Source of the DNA: Pseudopithomyces maydicus
Lineage: Eukaryota; Ascomycota; Dothideomycetes; Pleosporales; Didymosphaeriaceae
Reading direction: 5' to 3'
DNA: 64,000 bases
Assembly (NCBI GenBank): GCA_026873275.1
Contig: JANTUC010000005.1
Coordinates: 1,240,001 to 1,304,000, forward strand
In this document: positions 1 to 10,694 of the stretch, one piece after another
Position numbering within the stretch: position 1 is the stretch's first letter
Layout of the letters: the number at the start of each line of letters is the position of its first letter
Translations under genes and position numbers: made by a program
The notes under the pieces: generated by a model
What the model was told of the DNA's origin: nothing
What the model saw: only the letters and a program-made list of their open reading frames with translations
The model's database searches: none

Positions 1-1289
1 CTCTGGGTCCATCAGTAGCATACAAGAGATGCTTGGGAGGTACTGCAAGCGCTCCTTATGAGTCTAGACAGACTGGAAGCTATGGTCTTGACTTTCCACG
101 AATAGGGAGCTGGTCTCCCTCTAACGATGCTTTATATCTGTTTCAAACGTCGTTTTCGGCTTTCCAAACTGCCTCTGGTCTAGGAACTGCGCTGTATCCA
201 CAGGAAGACGCTTTCCCTATAGCTTACGGCTACAACACTCTTCTCATCAGTAACGATTCAGCAGCTATTCTTGATATGCCTACAGGGTCATATCTTAATA
301 GCCTACAGAGTAGCATGTATGAGAGCGAGAAACTTCATATCAATGCTTCTGTAAATGCCTATATCGCTTCCTATAACACAACTACGGCCGAAATTGAAAG
401 AGACGACTCACTATGGTCAGCCATCATTGAATCAGGCGCACGAAATGGCCAGTCTGGACTAAGTACCATGGAACTGTATCAACCAAATGGCGCCCGTATC
501 GGAGTAATGCCTTTTGACGACAACAACCAGACTCTATTTGCATTGTACTACAATTCCACTGAGTATGGGGGGATGCGGTTTCACGATTTCGACGACGAAG
601 AGTTTAACAACTTCCGCCCTCGGGCGCAAATATACAGCATCAAACGCACCCGCTGTAGGGGATTTTGGTCTTTGAACTCAACCAGTATCCTACTTCTCGG
701 AGGCAGCTGCGATACAGGCCTCACTGTAGACTCGAACATTCTACATAAAGATAGCATGACGCCTTTCCCCTACGACACCCTTCCCGCAATGGCGCATACT
801 TATGAGTATTACGCAGGGCGAACAGATTCGGTCTGGTTGCGAGCAACATATGTTGTCAGTATGGCAACAATGTATTGGGCAAGAGGCTTGTTCATGATAC
901 AAAGGGGCCTGAACCTACCTTATACCCCATTTGATGAAGCTATTGTATCAATTCGAAGCTCACTACGTGCAGATTGGTCGTTATATCTGGTTCTGGTGAC
1001 TCAACCTACAATCACCATACTTGGGTTCATCGTCACAATATTATTGCATAGAACGCACGTCGGTAAAGATTTCGGACTTCTTTCGATCCTTTCTGGGGTT
1101 GAACCAACGACTTTGAAGCTGATACGAGGTGCCGGCCTTTCAGGAAAGTCAAGGCAGCCCGTGAGAATTGATATCAGCACTCAATCGACTGTATTGGATG
1201 GCAAAGAAACACGCATACAATACTTTCTGAGACGAGACTCTGAAGATAGGGAAAGGTCATATTTGACGAAAGGTTCGATATATTCGTAA
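1..1289 (+). CDS. Fungal membrane protein, C-terminal part (cut by window edge)
   Basis: The frame is open through the left edge of the window, so the N-terminus is missing; the TTG near position 33 is not a convincing start. About 428 residues are visible, ending at a TAA at 1287-1289. Most of it is a polar, probably extracytoplasmic domain with several N-glycosylation sequons. Around visible residues 315-340 there is one clear membrane segment (VLVTQPTITILGFIVTILL), followed by a cytoplasmic tail with the motif GLLSILSGV. This layout resembles large uncharacterised Pezizomycotina membrane proteins that carry additional N-terminal spans before the outer domain; those would be off the window. 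Function unknown. No intron is needed in the visible part. Confidence 0.7.
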   Translation, partial: LGPSVAYKRCLGGTASAPYESRQTGSYGLDFPRIGSWSPSNDALYLFQTSFSAFQTASGLGTALYPQEDAFPIAYGYNTLLISNDSAAILDMPTGSYLNSLQSSMYESEKLHINASVNAYIASYNTTTAEIERDDSLWSAIIESGARNGQSGLSTMELYQPNGARIGVMPFDDNNQTLFALYYNSTEYGGMRFHDFDDEEFNNFRPRAQIYSIKRTRCRGFWSLNSTSILLLGGSCDTGLTVDSNILHKDSMTPFPYDTLPAMAHTYEYYAGRTDSVWLRATYVVSMATMYWARGLFMIQRGLNLPYTPFDEAIVSIRSSLRADWSLYLVLVTQPTITILGFIVTILLHRTHVGKDFGLLSILSGVEPTTLKLIRGAGLSGKSRQPVRIDISTQSTVLDGKETRIQYFLRRDSEDRERSYLTKGSIYS

Positions 1290-2156
1290 ACATAGATGAA
1301 TTCGAGAACAGCTTTGGTGGAATATCGAGATGATAGTTGTTCACGAGACTAACCATAGACTGCGCCACAAAGACTGCCATCTCTTCTGTACACTTACATC
1401 ACCTTTTCCTGGCCATGTGTTTCTTTTTTCTCTTTTCACATTTAACAAGAGAATCTAATATGTACCAATAGAACATCTGCATGGAATTAGAATTATAGTC
1501 TATTCAACGAGTTCACGATATATTTTCTAGAATGATGACATTTCAATGCAGTCCGAAGATTCTATGATTATGAACCAATTGGATGATATGTATTTAAATC
1601 CGCAATATTCTTCCATAGTGGATGCTAGCAAGGAACTTATTTCCAACCGAATGATATAAGTTTCTAGGAAGTGTCATCTCCTGAGCCATTTTGAGATTCT
1701 GCTATTCAGCCAACACGTGAAAACACATTTTGACCGCTTGAACCAAAAGAGCTTTCATATTTCTGAAAAGAAAAATCATTTCTTGCGTTTTTGAGAAGGA
1801 AAGACAAATTTGATCCACAGCTTGTATCAGGTGTTCTATTATACCCTAAACCCTAAGCCTAATCACGTTTAAGTGGGCATGAGAATCAATTGCTACAACT
1901 GAAACCAGTCATCAAATCTCCTACTGACTTAGTGTGGATTATGTCAGCTGAAAACTTTACATAGAGTAACTTGTGACGTAAATTGCTTACTTAGATGGTT
2001 CGGGAATCCGAATCCCATCAGGAATCCATTGTAGCACCGCTCTCTCGTCTGCATGTAGAACGTCAACGATGCTTACGGTCGTGGATCAGGGTGGTGATGT
2101 GGCCCGAAATTCCCCGCTTCTTGTACATGTACTTTGTACGACCCTGCTTCTTGACA
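1290..2156. other. Intergenic, no gene seen
   Basis: AT-rich spacer. Only short unsupported open frames are present. A short degenerate CCCTAA-like stretch lies near 1843-1860. Nothing else recognisable. Confidence 0.6.
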
Positions 2157-2426
2157 TCATTCTTGGTCATTTTCCTTATCGATATCTGAGCTGAGGTCTT
2201 TCTCCACATCGAAGCCTTTGAGGGCTCGAATCCTACGCTCAAGGTCGTCACGCATAAACTTGTAGTGGGAATATCCTAGTAAGAGCAGTACTGCTAGTAC
2301 CAGAACCCAGATAGCGAGCATAAGTACACGTGAGACAAGATCATGAACGATAACTGTCGACGTCAGTGCGTTAGAGAACCCTGGATAGGCTGCTAAATTA
2401 CCATTGCTGTTGCCGGATGTGCCCAT
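2157..2426 (-). CDS. Small single-pass membrane protein
   Basis: An 89-residue intronless frame starting with ATG at 2426. Residues about 30-52 form one strongly hydrophobic span (LMLAIWVLVLAVLLLLGY). The C-terminal part is charged and probably cytosolic, ending in an acidic tail. It lacks a classical signal peptide, so the span is likely a signal anchor. No family was recognised. It belongs to a local set of small one-span proteins (see 7759-8643 and 9559-9762). Short length makes the call moderate. Confidence 0.5.
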   Translation of the reverse strand: MGTSGNSNGNLAAYPGFSNALTSTVIVHDLVSRVLMLAIWVLVLAVLLLLGYSHYKFMRDDLERRIRALKGFDVEKDLSSDIDKENDQE

Positions 2427-2873
2427 GAGGATCAGTTTTATAAGTCTTGACAGAGATCAATAGAGTGGAGAATTAACGAGATAGGCAGATTGAGACGAAT
2501 TTGGGTAGTTGTCCAAGTTCGAGGGATTGCTTTTAGGAGTGAGTGGCCGGGTATGGAGAAGACCGGTACTATATACGCCAATAACGAAGGGATCATCTGT
2601 TCCGCTGACTAGAGGCACCTGTAGCTTCTAGACATCGGTTGAAACCTAAGCTACAAACGATGATATGACGTACAAGAGCTTTCACACTCTTTCAACCAGT
2701 CATCAAAACGCAGAATTGTGAATCACTTAGTTTACAGTAAATCAGATCATTTGGTACGCCGCAAGCCTACCCAGACTCATCCTTCTCATGAAATCATTCT
2801 GTCCAATTGCTTTGCCTCTCACCCAATTGATCCCCCCCCCTCGACTGTGAGTTTGACCCCCTGCCGCTTTTTC
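2427..2873. other. Intergenic, no gene seen
   Basis: Spacer between the small membrane protein and the 3' end of the Hsp70-like gene. It contains a run of nine C near 2832-2840, one of the longer homopolymers of the window. The short plus-strand frame at 2718-2948 overlaps the Hsp70-like 3' end and is not supported. Confidence 0.6.
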
Positions 2874-5214
2874 TTAGCGGAATACAACATCAGCTGCCGG
2901 GAAACGCTTGGCATTCGGGGTACCCTTTCCATAAACCCCGCAGAATGACAAACTTGCAGCATGCAATGTCATCTCAATGTCAAAATTGGCCTCGTAAAAT
3001 TCTTTGCCGTCTACCAATCGTGTCGGGATATTCAGGCCACGAAGGTCTAATTTAAACTCGGCGAGTTTGTGTACGCCTATGAACACGCTGATATTAGATT
3101 TGTAGATTTGAAAAAGAAATCTTGGATTGAGGTGGACGGCTTACTTGGATCGTCTTTGTACATAGCTGGATCCTGCTTCTCGCATGTGTATATCTGTACT
3201 TTCGGGGTGCAAGCTTCGTGCGCTGGAACTCCGCGCTGCACCCTAGCCATTTTGTAAAACCCAAATGACATTGGTTGACCATCCGGGATACTCTCGCCCT
3301 AGTATTGAACTCAGTATGATGGTGAGGGTGGCAGAAAGGTATCTTAGAAATATATCGTGTGAGCACAACACAAGAATGAATGCATACCATTTTTGCGAAC
3401 CACTGAATTTTCTCGATCTTGTCTCCATCATCTCGCCGTTTTCTACTCCAAGTTTAGTAGCTGCCAAACACGAGGGCTAGGGGTACCTACCGTCTTTCTG
3501 CTGGGTCTTTGCCCTCTTCAAAATTGTAGTACGCCGACGTACCATAATGTCTCCCCGCTCGACGAGAGACTACTACTGTTCTGGCGACTCCCGGAATGAT
3601 TGCGTTGAAGCCACCGTCGTCATCGATGTCGCGAGTTCTGCCCAGTCCAGCGAGACCAGCAACTAAAGCTCCACGAGCGACAGCAGTGTCGCTATGAACA
3701 ATTAGCGATGTTCTATGTAAACCAAAAAAAAAACATTGTTGTCAAGAACATACCTATTCTCGATTAGCTGGACTTTAATCCTGTTCCTGATCACAGTATC
3801 TATCCTCTCGAGTCTTTTCTTGAGGTACGGATTCTTGCCAAAACCCCCAGCGAGCAATACGGCTGTTACAGGTCCGTGTGTATTATTTATCTGATCACGA
3901 ACAAGACCTTCGATCTTGTAGATGACCTTGTCAAACACGTTTTTACGTAGCTCCTCGTCTGTCAAAACCAGGAGATTGGATTCTATGCCGTGGTGCCTGC
4001 TTTCACGCAGACCCTGCAATTTGATTGTTTTTTCTCTTCCGATGCCGGTGAAATTGGGCTTAATCCTCTCTTCAAAGATTCTTGTTGCCTCAACCATAAA
4101 GTCTGGGGTCCATCCGACATAGTCGTGTAACTTTTCCTCGAGGTAAGCTTGGAAAATTCTGTTGAGAAAATTGCTGCCGCAGAGGCCTCCGGTCCCTGTT
4201 GCAGCGCCGGCAAGTTTGCATCGAACTGGTTCGTGGGGTTCGCGCTCCAGAGACTCAATGGTGTATGAGGCTAGATCGACAGTACTACGAGACGTATTGT
4301 TAACGTTTACACTACCAGACCCGCTAGCACGTGCGATAGGGAGACTTACCCTCCACCAGCATCACATATGACAAACGTGTCACCTTGTTTCATCCAAAAC
4401 ATCTCCTGGATGGCATATATGCAGGCAGCTTCAGGTTCTGGAATGATCTGAAGCTGACTGCCTTCGCCCATGTCAGCTCTCTCGGCACATTGGCGAGTCT
4501 TCTCTTGCTCTGCATGGTCCCAAAGTGCCGGCACGGTCACAATGTAATGTCTTGGGCACTGGACCACAATCTCGTCTTCGTCCTCAAAGAACTTGTCCAC
4601 GGCACCCTTGATACCGCTAAGGTAGTTGACAACGAGATCCATGCACTTTTCGCCATTGACCTCAGGCAACGCAGTCTGACTCTTATACTTGCGTATCAGT
4701 TCCGACTCCCGCGCCCGTCGCTCTTCAAAGTTGTTGCATAAGCCCAGCTTGAACCATTCATGGATTTTCTTGCCCTTGTCGACCCATTCTTGAGCGCTGT
4801 AGCCCCACACATATGCTCCGCTGCTGCCGTCATTATCGTATCGAAGAACTCTACGTAAGGTTAGTGATGTGCGTTTACTAATGAAAATCAATCGTTAACT
4901 CACGTAGGGATCTTGTCTTCCGTAAATTCCCCCATCTCCCCAGCTTGTCAATAGTTTCTGCACAGATGGCTACAATACCCAAGAACTCTGTAAGCTAATC
5001 CGAATAAGAGGGCTTGATAAGAATTCTGACCTACATTTAGGGTAGTGGCGTAAGCAACAGAAGAGTAAGTCGTCCCTATGTCAGTCAATATCGTTGATAA
5101 ACATAAGCAGAATATCTCTATACCAAAATCCACAGCAACAATTATCTTCATCCGATTTTGGTTCAATACTCCTTCATCCCGCTTATGGATCGGGAGATGT
5201 TGATTCTTGAACAT
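2874..5214 (-). CDS. Hsp70-like ATPase (fungal HSPA12-type), multi-exon
   Basis: Divergent actin-fold ATPase of the Hsp70 superfamily, probably a cytosolic ATP-dependent protein. Splicing gives a protein of about 560-590 residues in eight or so exons. The phosphate-1 loop is VDFGTTYSSVAYA, split by an intron from about 5077 to 5124. Other landmarks are FVICDAGGGTVDLASY (phosphate-2, intron near 4275-4350), ATGTGGLCGSNFLN (connect region), VLLAGGFGKNPYL (adenosine motif) and NSDTAVARGALVAG. The C-terminal beta domain ends with FDIEMTLHAASLSFCGVYGK. Donors and acceptors are good, including a 46-nt intron at about 3471-3516 with a CTACTAAAC branch site. Start could be the ATG at 5214 or at 5151, just before MKIIVAVDFG. 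Such genes are multicopy in Pezizomycotina; the specific role is unknown. Confidence 0.85.
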
Positions 5215-5751
5215 GACGAATAGATTCTGTGTCTTGTAGCTCCAAGGCTACGATCCCACAAGCCTTTCCTTGATAAGGCACTGCAAGTTTTGATGATACA
5301 AGGGCGGAAGCAGTGCGAAAACAGTCGCACAGAAAGACAAGGCTGGTATCGCTGACACCTTGATCATCGAGTCTACAGAGGACCGAGTGGGCAGGCTTTT
5401 ATCTGCCTCCATGCCTTCCACGAGGAAATGTAATCTCGTAAGGGGGTTTTAGTAACAGAAACCAATGACCGGGTGAGTATAGCTGAGACGTTGTTAGATA
5501 TTTTCCGGCAAATCAGCAAGAGCCACATAAGCATTGTACCACCCTCCAAAAATTCTTCAATCTTTCAGCCCGATCTTCGGTACTTTTCTCTCTCAACACC
5601 ACAACGTTCTGTTGTATTGCAGCTTTTCATCCCGCTCGTACCGGTATTCGTCTCTATTGTTATTCATCTTCTCTTCGGGAATTACAACTTCGCAGCAGCA
5701 CTGGTATCTGGTTGTGCATGTTACAACGACAGGACATTAGGCCAGCCCACT
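5215..5751. other. Divergent intergenic region
   Basis: Shared upstream region between the minus-strand Hsp70-like gene and the plus-strand coiled-coil gene. The open frame reaches upstream of 5752 but without an ATG, so this part is taken as 5' untranslated DNA. No specific regulatory site recognised. Confidence 0.5.
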
Positions 5752-7648
5752 ATGTCGTCTCATTTCGATTTTATGATGAACGCAGAGTCGGATCTGGTCG
5801 ACAGTGAAGTTGGAAGCCTGAGGAATCAGATCTCTGAACTTCAAAGGAAGCTGGACAGGTCCGCTGCGACCATTATGAAATTACGAGGCAGCGTCGATCA
5901 AATCACAGACGGAGGTGTAAGAAAACGGTTCGAGGATATCTTTGGAGCTATTCAAGATTGGGTGGGGGAGATCGAACTAGACCTGATGCGGCATTCTCGA
6001 GACTTTCGACAAGATTTCGAAGATGTTTTGCATCGAGAAGAACGAGAGGAACTACTGTATGAGCTTGGACTTCGTGCACAAGATGAAGACGAAAATGGTC
6101 GACTCGTATGGAATATCAACAGCCGAGACTATCTGGATATGCGATGGCTGGGCTCCCTCAGCACGTGTGTTAATGTTATTCTATGCCGCTTCATCTGGCA
6201 TCGTCTGCGCCACTACATTTTTTATTCGGTTTATCCGGTTGGATTGAATAAGGAGACAGAAAGGGGCCTTGATTATATTTTCAGCGCAATGAGAGAAAAT
6301 GATCATGGAGACACCACAACTGGTTCGTCTGTCACTTTCAGTATCTCCTAGTATATTGGAGTACAAGTTGACCATGAGTAGAAGCTGAAGCAAACCTCCG
6401 GGCCAATAAATGGAGAGCTGAGTCAATGGCTGCACTAGTACTTACTAAACAGTTCATCAGGGACAAAGAGTCAAAGATGAAAAACCTAGTTGATGATTTG
6501 TACAGAGATCTGACATTTCACCTGATGCTGATTGAGTCTGAGACTCTCGATAGGCATATCGGGAGTCTTGAGACTAATGTGCTTGGGCCAGCAGCTGAGC
6601 TGAATCAGACCATTGCTTGTTCTTCCACTGAATATTATCTGAGAGAACCAAAAATGGAACTGCTTCAGAGCCCCTGGGTCGAGATCAGATTGGAGAATTT
6701 GTGCTGAAAGATGTGGTAAAATGGAGAAATGCAACCGCTTCAGAAACACATGGTGGAATTGCCTGTCTTTTCTCTGGGATATATCGCAAGGGGATGAAAA
6801 GGAAAGATGATTTGGCCTTGGTCAAGCCAACTGTACTGGTTTTGAACAGAGAGACAATCGACAAGTTGCAAGAGTACAAGGATAACTATAACTTAGCGCA
6901 ACATACACGACAAAGAAGTCCAAGGAGGGCTGACATAGTCCCAAGCGGAAAAATATCACCTTCTCTTCCTTCTTCTCGCTCTTCACCCGCGAAGCCCTTG
7001 AGCGATCGGCAGCGGGGTTTTCGTTCAAGGGAAGGTTCAGTCTCAGATTCAGGCTTCCACCGCTTGCGTCGAGCATTCCGGCCGAAGGGGTCTGGAAATG
7101 ACAGAAAGACACAAGATAGTTCAGTCTCAAACTCAAGACCCCATCATACTCGCCGACCAACCGAGGACAGAGAATCGAAACGAGCACCATCTAGGGAGAC
7201 CAGAGAGAAAGAAAGGCGTTCCACGGCATCTACATCCTCTCGGCAATCTAGTATGAGTCATTCTCGCCCAGGGATCACCTTGACTCTAGGTGCATCAAGC
7301 GAATATCCCACACAGGCAAGAACGCCAACGGCGCAACACGAGAGCCATCTGCATGTTCCAGAGGAAGGTAGTCATTTTTTAAGCGACGTGAAAGACTTCT
7401 CCGGCTCGCCTGTTCCATGGGAAGAATCAGAAGGCAGTGGTTCCGATTCAGTCGCTAATGTACTTTCCAATGTGGAAGACGGAGGCAGGACCATTGCACA
7501 AAAGTCGACAGGAAGATTGAGTGAATCAATGCATCTCCCTCGGTCCTCCATATATCGTGGAGGGCGTCATCCAAATGCCGAAGAGTTTGAAAGGCTGCAA
7601 GACTATTATCGTAGGAGGAGCTTAGGTCCTGGTTATTCTCTCGAATGA
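5752..7648 (+). CDS. Coiled-coil protein with basic Ser/Arg-rich tail
   Basis: The first in-frame ATG is at 5752. Residues about 15-50 form a heptad-like coiled coil (LRNQISELQRKLDRSAATI). A first intron runs about 6323-6387 (donor GTTCGT, acceptor AG) and rejoins the frame that contains AALVLTKQFIRDKESKMK. The frame then switches between 6576 and 6650; a 65-nt intron 6579-6643 restores it. The last exon encodes DVVKWRNATASETHGGIACL, then a long low-complexity segment rich in Ser, Arg, Pro and Gly, typical of a disordered, phosphorylatable region, to a TGA at 7646-7648. No known domain recognised; intracellular by appearance. Both intron donors are weak, so exon borders are provisional. Confidence 0.6.
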
Positions 7649-7758
7649 ATTCTTTTTAATATGTATAGTAGCATAGCTATTATGGTAACATAATCTTTTG
7701 CTGTGTGTATTGCATTTGTATGGTATAATTGTAAATGCTAGAAGCAGTGAGACTATCT

Positions 7759-8643
7759 CTACTTCGAGCCGACGTTGAACGCACCAGAGGATCCAGATCC
7801 GGCCTCCGACTCAGGGTCAGGTGCATGATTTCCTGCATCATCGCCCTGCCCTCCTCTCTGCTGTGGCTGGACTGTTTGATGCATCGCCGGCAAATGTGCT
7901 CTGTCACCTGCAACGTTGAATCCCCCATCGCCAGCAACGCTGAATCCCCTATCACCAGCAACATTGAAGCCTCCATCGAGAGCAGCGTGTCCACCATTCT
8001 GATTTCCAACCACAATGGAACCACCACTGCCAGGTTGGAAAGCAACTCGACCCGGCCCACGACTTCCCATGCGACGGCTGTTTCGAAGAATACCTCGGTC
8101 GCTATGTGATGTGTTGGGGGCGTATGGTACGTGTTCGTCGGGTCTACGTGGGAAGATTAGTGTTCTATTCCCGCTCGCACCCGCTCGACTGGGTCTTCGG
8201 CTGTTTGACCTGCTGCCAACGTTGAAGCCGCCGTCCGCCCCTTGCGATAATCCTGAATGACTTGGCCGTCTACTTGTCGGTCTACTACCAACGTTAAAAC
8301 CATCGTCTCGCCTCTGCGAAATTCCTGCACGACTTGGTCTTCTACTTTGAACATTAAAGCTACCATTGGAACTGGGTGAGTCGGACAATGGGCTCCGTCT
8401 TCCACGATCTCGCCCATTTCGTTTGTTGAAACTCCCGTCTGGCGATCCTGGCTCATTTGGTGGAAGAATAAGACTTGGAGAATGAATGGGTGACTTTTCA
8501 GGGTCATCGCCTGTGTAGGAAGAAGATGGGCGGCTCGGTATTCCAATGTATCTCTGAGTACAACAGATACATAGGAAAGCTATCAAAAAAATCATCACTA
8601 GAAGCGAAACAATGATAGCAATGGTTTCATTTCTTTTTACCAT
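7759..8643 (-). CDS. Single-pass membrane protein with FNVGSR/FNVAGD repeats
   Basis: A 294-residue intronless frame with ATG at 8643. Residues about 7-29 form one membrane span (IAIIVSLLVMIFLIAFLCICC) directly followed by a Cys-Cys pair that could be palmitoylated. The rest is a low-complexity, probably cytosolic tail. It has degenerate repeats built on FNVGSR, RRPSRAG and, near the C-terminus, three FNVAGD/FSVAGD copies; the protein ends with FNVGSK. The recurring Phe-Asn-Val unit, embedded in Ser/Arg/Gly-rich linkers, suggests a repeated docking motif. No family recognised. Confidence 0.65.
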   Translation of the reverse strand: MVKRNETIAIIVSLLVMIFLIAFLCICCTQRYIGIPSRPSSSYTGDDPEKSPIHSPSLILPPNEPGSPDGSFNKRNGRDRGRRSPLSDSPSSNGSFNVQSRRPSRAGISQRRDDGFNVGSRPTSRRPSHSGLSQGADGGFNVGSRSNSRRPSRAGASGNRTLIFPRRPDEHVPYAPNTSHSDRGILRNSRRMGSRGPGRVAFQPGSGGSIVVGNQNGGHAALDGGFNVAGDRGFSVAGDGGFNVAGDRAHLPAMHQTVQPQQRGGQGDDAGNHAPDPESEAGSGSSGAFNVGSK

Positions 8644-9558
8644 GGCGTTGCACTGTGTCGTGAAAAGCTCAAGGACGGGCTCACGGGGTAGCGCACACTA
8701 TTGAGGCTCTGCACATGGGGCAGTCTACCAACCACCCCATTTTCCCATTAGACAGTCTAATTACTTTACAAGTGTAAGAAAAAATGTGCTTTCTGGACAA
8801 GGTATACAGGATAAATGAGTTGTCCGCTCCTGGAATCTTTAGGCGAAACCAAGAAAATACGAAATGCATCGTAAGTATGTTGCGATAAGATCAACCATCA
8901 GCTGTTCATTGGAAGTCCAATGATACCACAGTCTTGATACTATACTGATCTATCTGACCAATGGATAATGCTATCGAGTGGTCGCAACGTCTTGTTTGAG
9001 ACAGAGGCTTAATGCAATCAGCACATTTTCACCGGAAACTCGATGTACGGCTGAAGAAAACACGCCGGAAATGGAAAGTAAGCAAAACCCCGCTTCTTGT
9101 AAGACTCTGGGGGTGACGATTATTTGACAAGCCTAAGTGTTGAGCTCGGGGATTTGCTGATGGGCGGCATCGGCAGTTCGTGGGTCAGCCGTGGAGCGGC
9201 CCGAACGGTGCGATTGGAGACCGAGCCGCCCGAAGCACCACTGACAATTTTGAAGATCCGTGTATCCTGCTATATTCCTGAAAAATGTGGCTTGCGTTGG
9301 AGTCGTAGTCCCGTTAATCGTCTCATGAATGGTGTAAGATTCTAAAATGCTTCACAGTGAGAATAATGGTTGTTGTACCTAGATTCTATACTACCTACAA
9401 AAAATGGAACACCTAGTGACGGCCATATTCTTATCAGGGCCTCCGTGACCGGACCTGTCGCTACCTCGGCTCGCTTCACAGTCTTCTTAATGTATTCTGT
9501 TCCTACTTCTTTCCGCACGTGTCGAAGCTCTCAATAGGGGTGTCTGTAGGAACCGGCC
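8644..9558. other. Intergenic, no gene seen
   Basis: About 0.9 kb without a supported coding frame. The 73-codon plus-strand frame at 9124-9345 has no recognisable features and no homology I can name. No RNA gene or repeat recognised. Confidence 0.55.
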
Positions 9559-9762
9559 TCAACACCAGTCGCTTGCCAGATCAGAACCTTTCCAAGAGTT
9601 GCTATGAGTCGAGGCAGCTGTGGCGTTACCACGAAAAAGATTGAACAGTGTACTTTCACAACAGTCGTATTTCTTTGAATTAAGAAACAAAATAACGGTG
9701 CAGAATAGGGCGTAGATAATTACCAAAATGAAGAGTACATTTTCTTCGGTAGCGGAAAACAT
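9559..9762 (-). CDS. Small single-pass membrane protein
   Basis: A 67-residue frame with ATG at 9762. Residues about 8-28 form one membrane span (VLFILVIIYALFCTVILFL); a short polar tail follows with CC and three more residues before the terminal Cys. Size and topology resemble the protein at 2157-2426. No family recognised. The frame is short, so it could be a chance ORF, but the compact hydrophobic-then-polar design favours a real gene. Confidence 0.35.
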   Translation of the reverse strand: MFSATEENVLFILVIIYALFCTVILFLNSKKYDCCESTLFNLFRGNATAASTHSNSWKGSDLASDWC

Positions 9763-10694
9763 CGTACAGAAAGTTTTATAATGACTAAACTAGATCTAGG
9801 TAACAGTCTTTACCTTCGATAAAGTTACATCAAACTTGCCTGATGAGCCCGTTATGTCTAATCTGCCTTACGGCTGCTATTTATATAATCTAGTCAAACC
9901 CTTCCGACGTGAAAAACCACCGAAAGCTACGGCATTCTCCAACGATGCTATTTCAGCCAGATGCACAACGCAAGAGCGCTTCAGTTCTGTAACTATAGGC
10001 TCCACTTACCACCCCCCACCTTGTTGCCCTTCGGAAGTATCCACATAGGTCTTCCCTGCTCGTCTGGGGTGACCTCTGTTTTCTTCCCACATTAAGCTCA
10101 CATAAGTCTCACATAAGTCGAAATGTCATTGAAGTTATTCGATCAAATGCTGCAGGCTTGGAAACCAGATCATATCAACGTTCGTTTGCAAAACGCGCTA
10201 TACAGATGAATAGTCTCATTATTTCCATAACCATTCGATGGACTAAATGTTGCACACGTCCAAACAGATGATAACGGTACTACTTAATCCATACCACGGC
10301 AACATGACCTCAACCGTCAAATATCCTTCCGTCATCTCCCAGAGCGTAACTCAGTGTTACCATTGCAACCCAGCTCCGTTTCTAAGACGAGCCCTACCAT
10401 CAGTCTTGGACTCGCTCTTTTGTAAAGGAGCATGAGGGTCCAAAACCGTAATCGGACCTGAGGACCCAGTTCTTCGTATGACCTAGATAGATACTTCGAA
10501 CACGATGAGCGCACGAAAGCAATTTCGTAATGTCCATCGCGAAATATGGAAATATGCAGGATATCCCCATCTACAACGACCGTCTCTTTATGGATACCGG
10601 TCATGAGCCACGCTCTTTTCCCTCCAGCCGTGTCTGACCGGCGAGCGTGAATTTCCCACCCCACCACCGCAGCACCAACAGCCCATCTCTTAGA
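9763..10694. other. Intergenic, no supported gene
   Basis: Contains a 111-codon minus-strand frame (10332-10667) without recognised domain, close to the 3' end of the methyltransferase gene; it may be untranslated DNA of that gene. Nothing else recognisable. Confidence 0.5.

Noticed and set aside
3471..3516. Apparent frameshift in the Hsp70-like gene near NGEMMETRSRK
   Set aside because: A 46-nt intron with a CTACTAAAC branch site gives DDGDKIEKIQWFAKM, the expected family sequence; no error needed.
10332..10667. 111-codon minus frame
   Set aside because: No domain; adjoins the BMT5 3' end and may be untranslated DNA.
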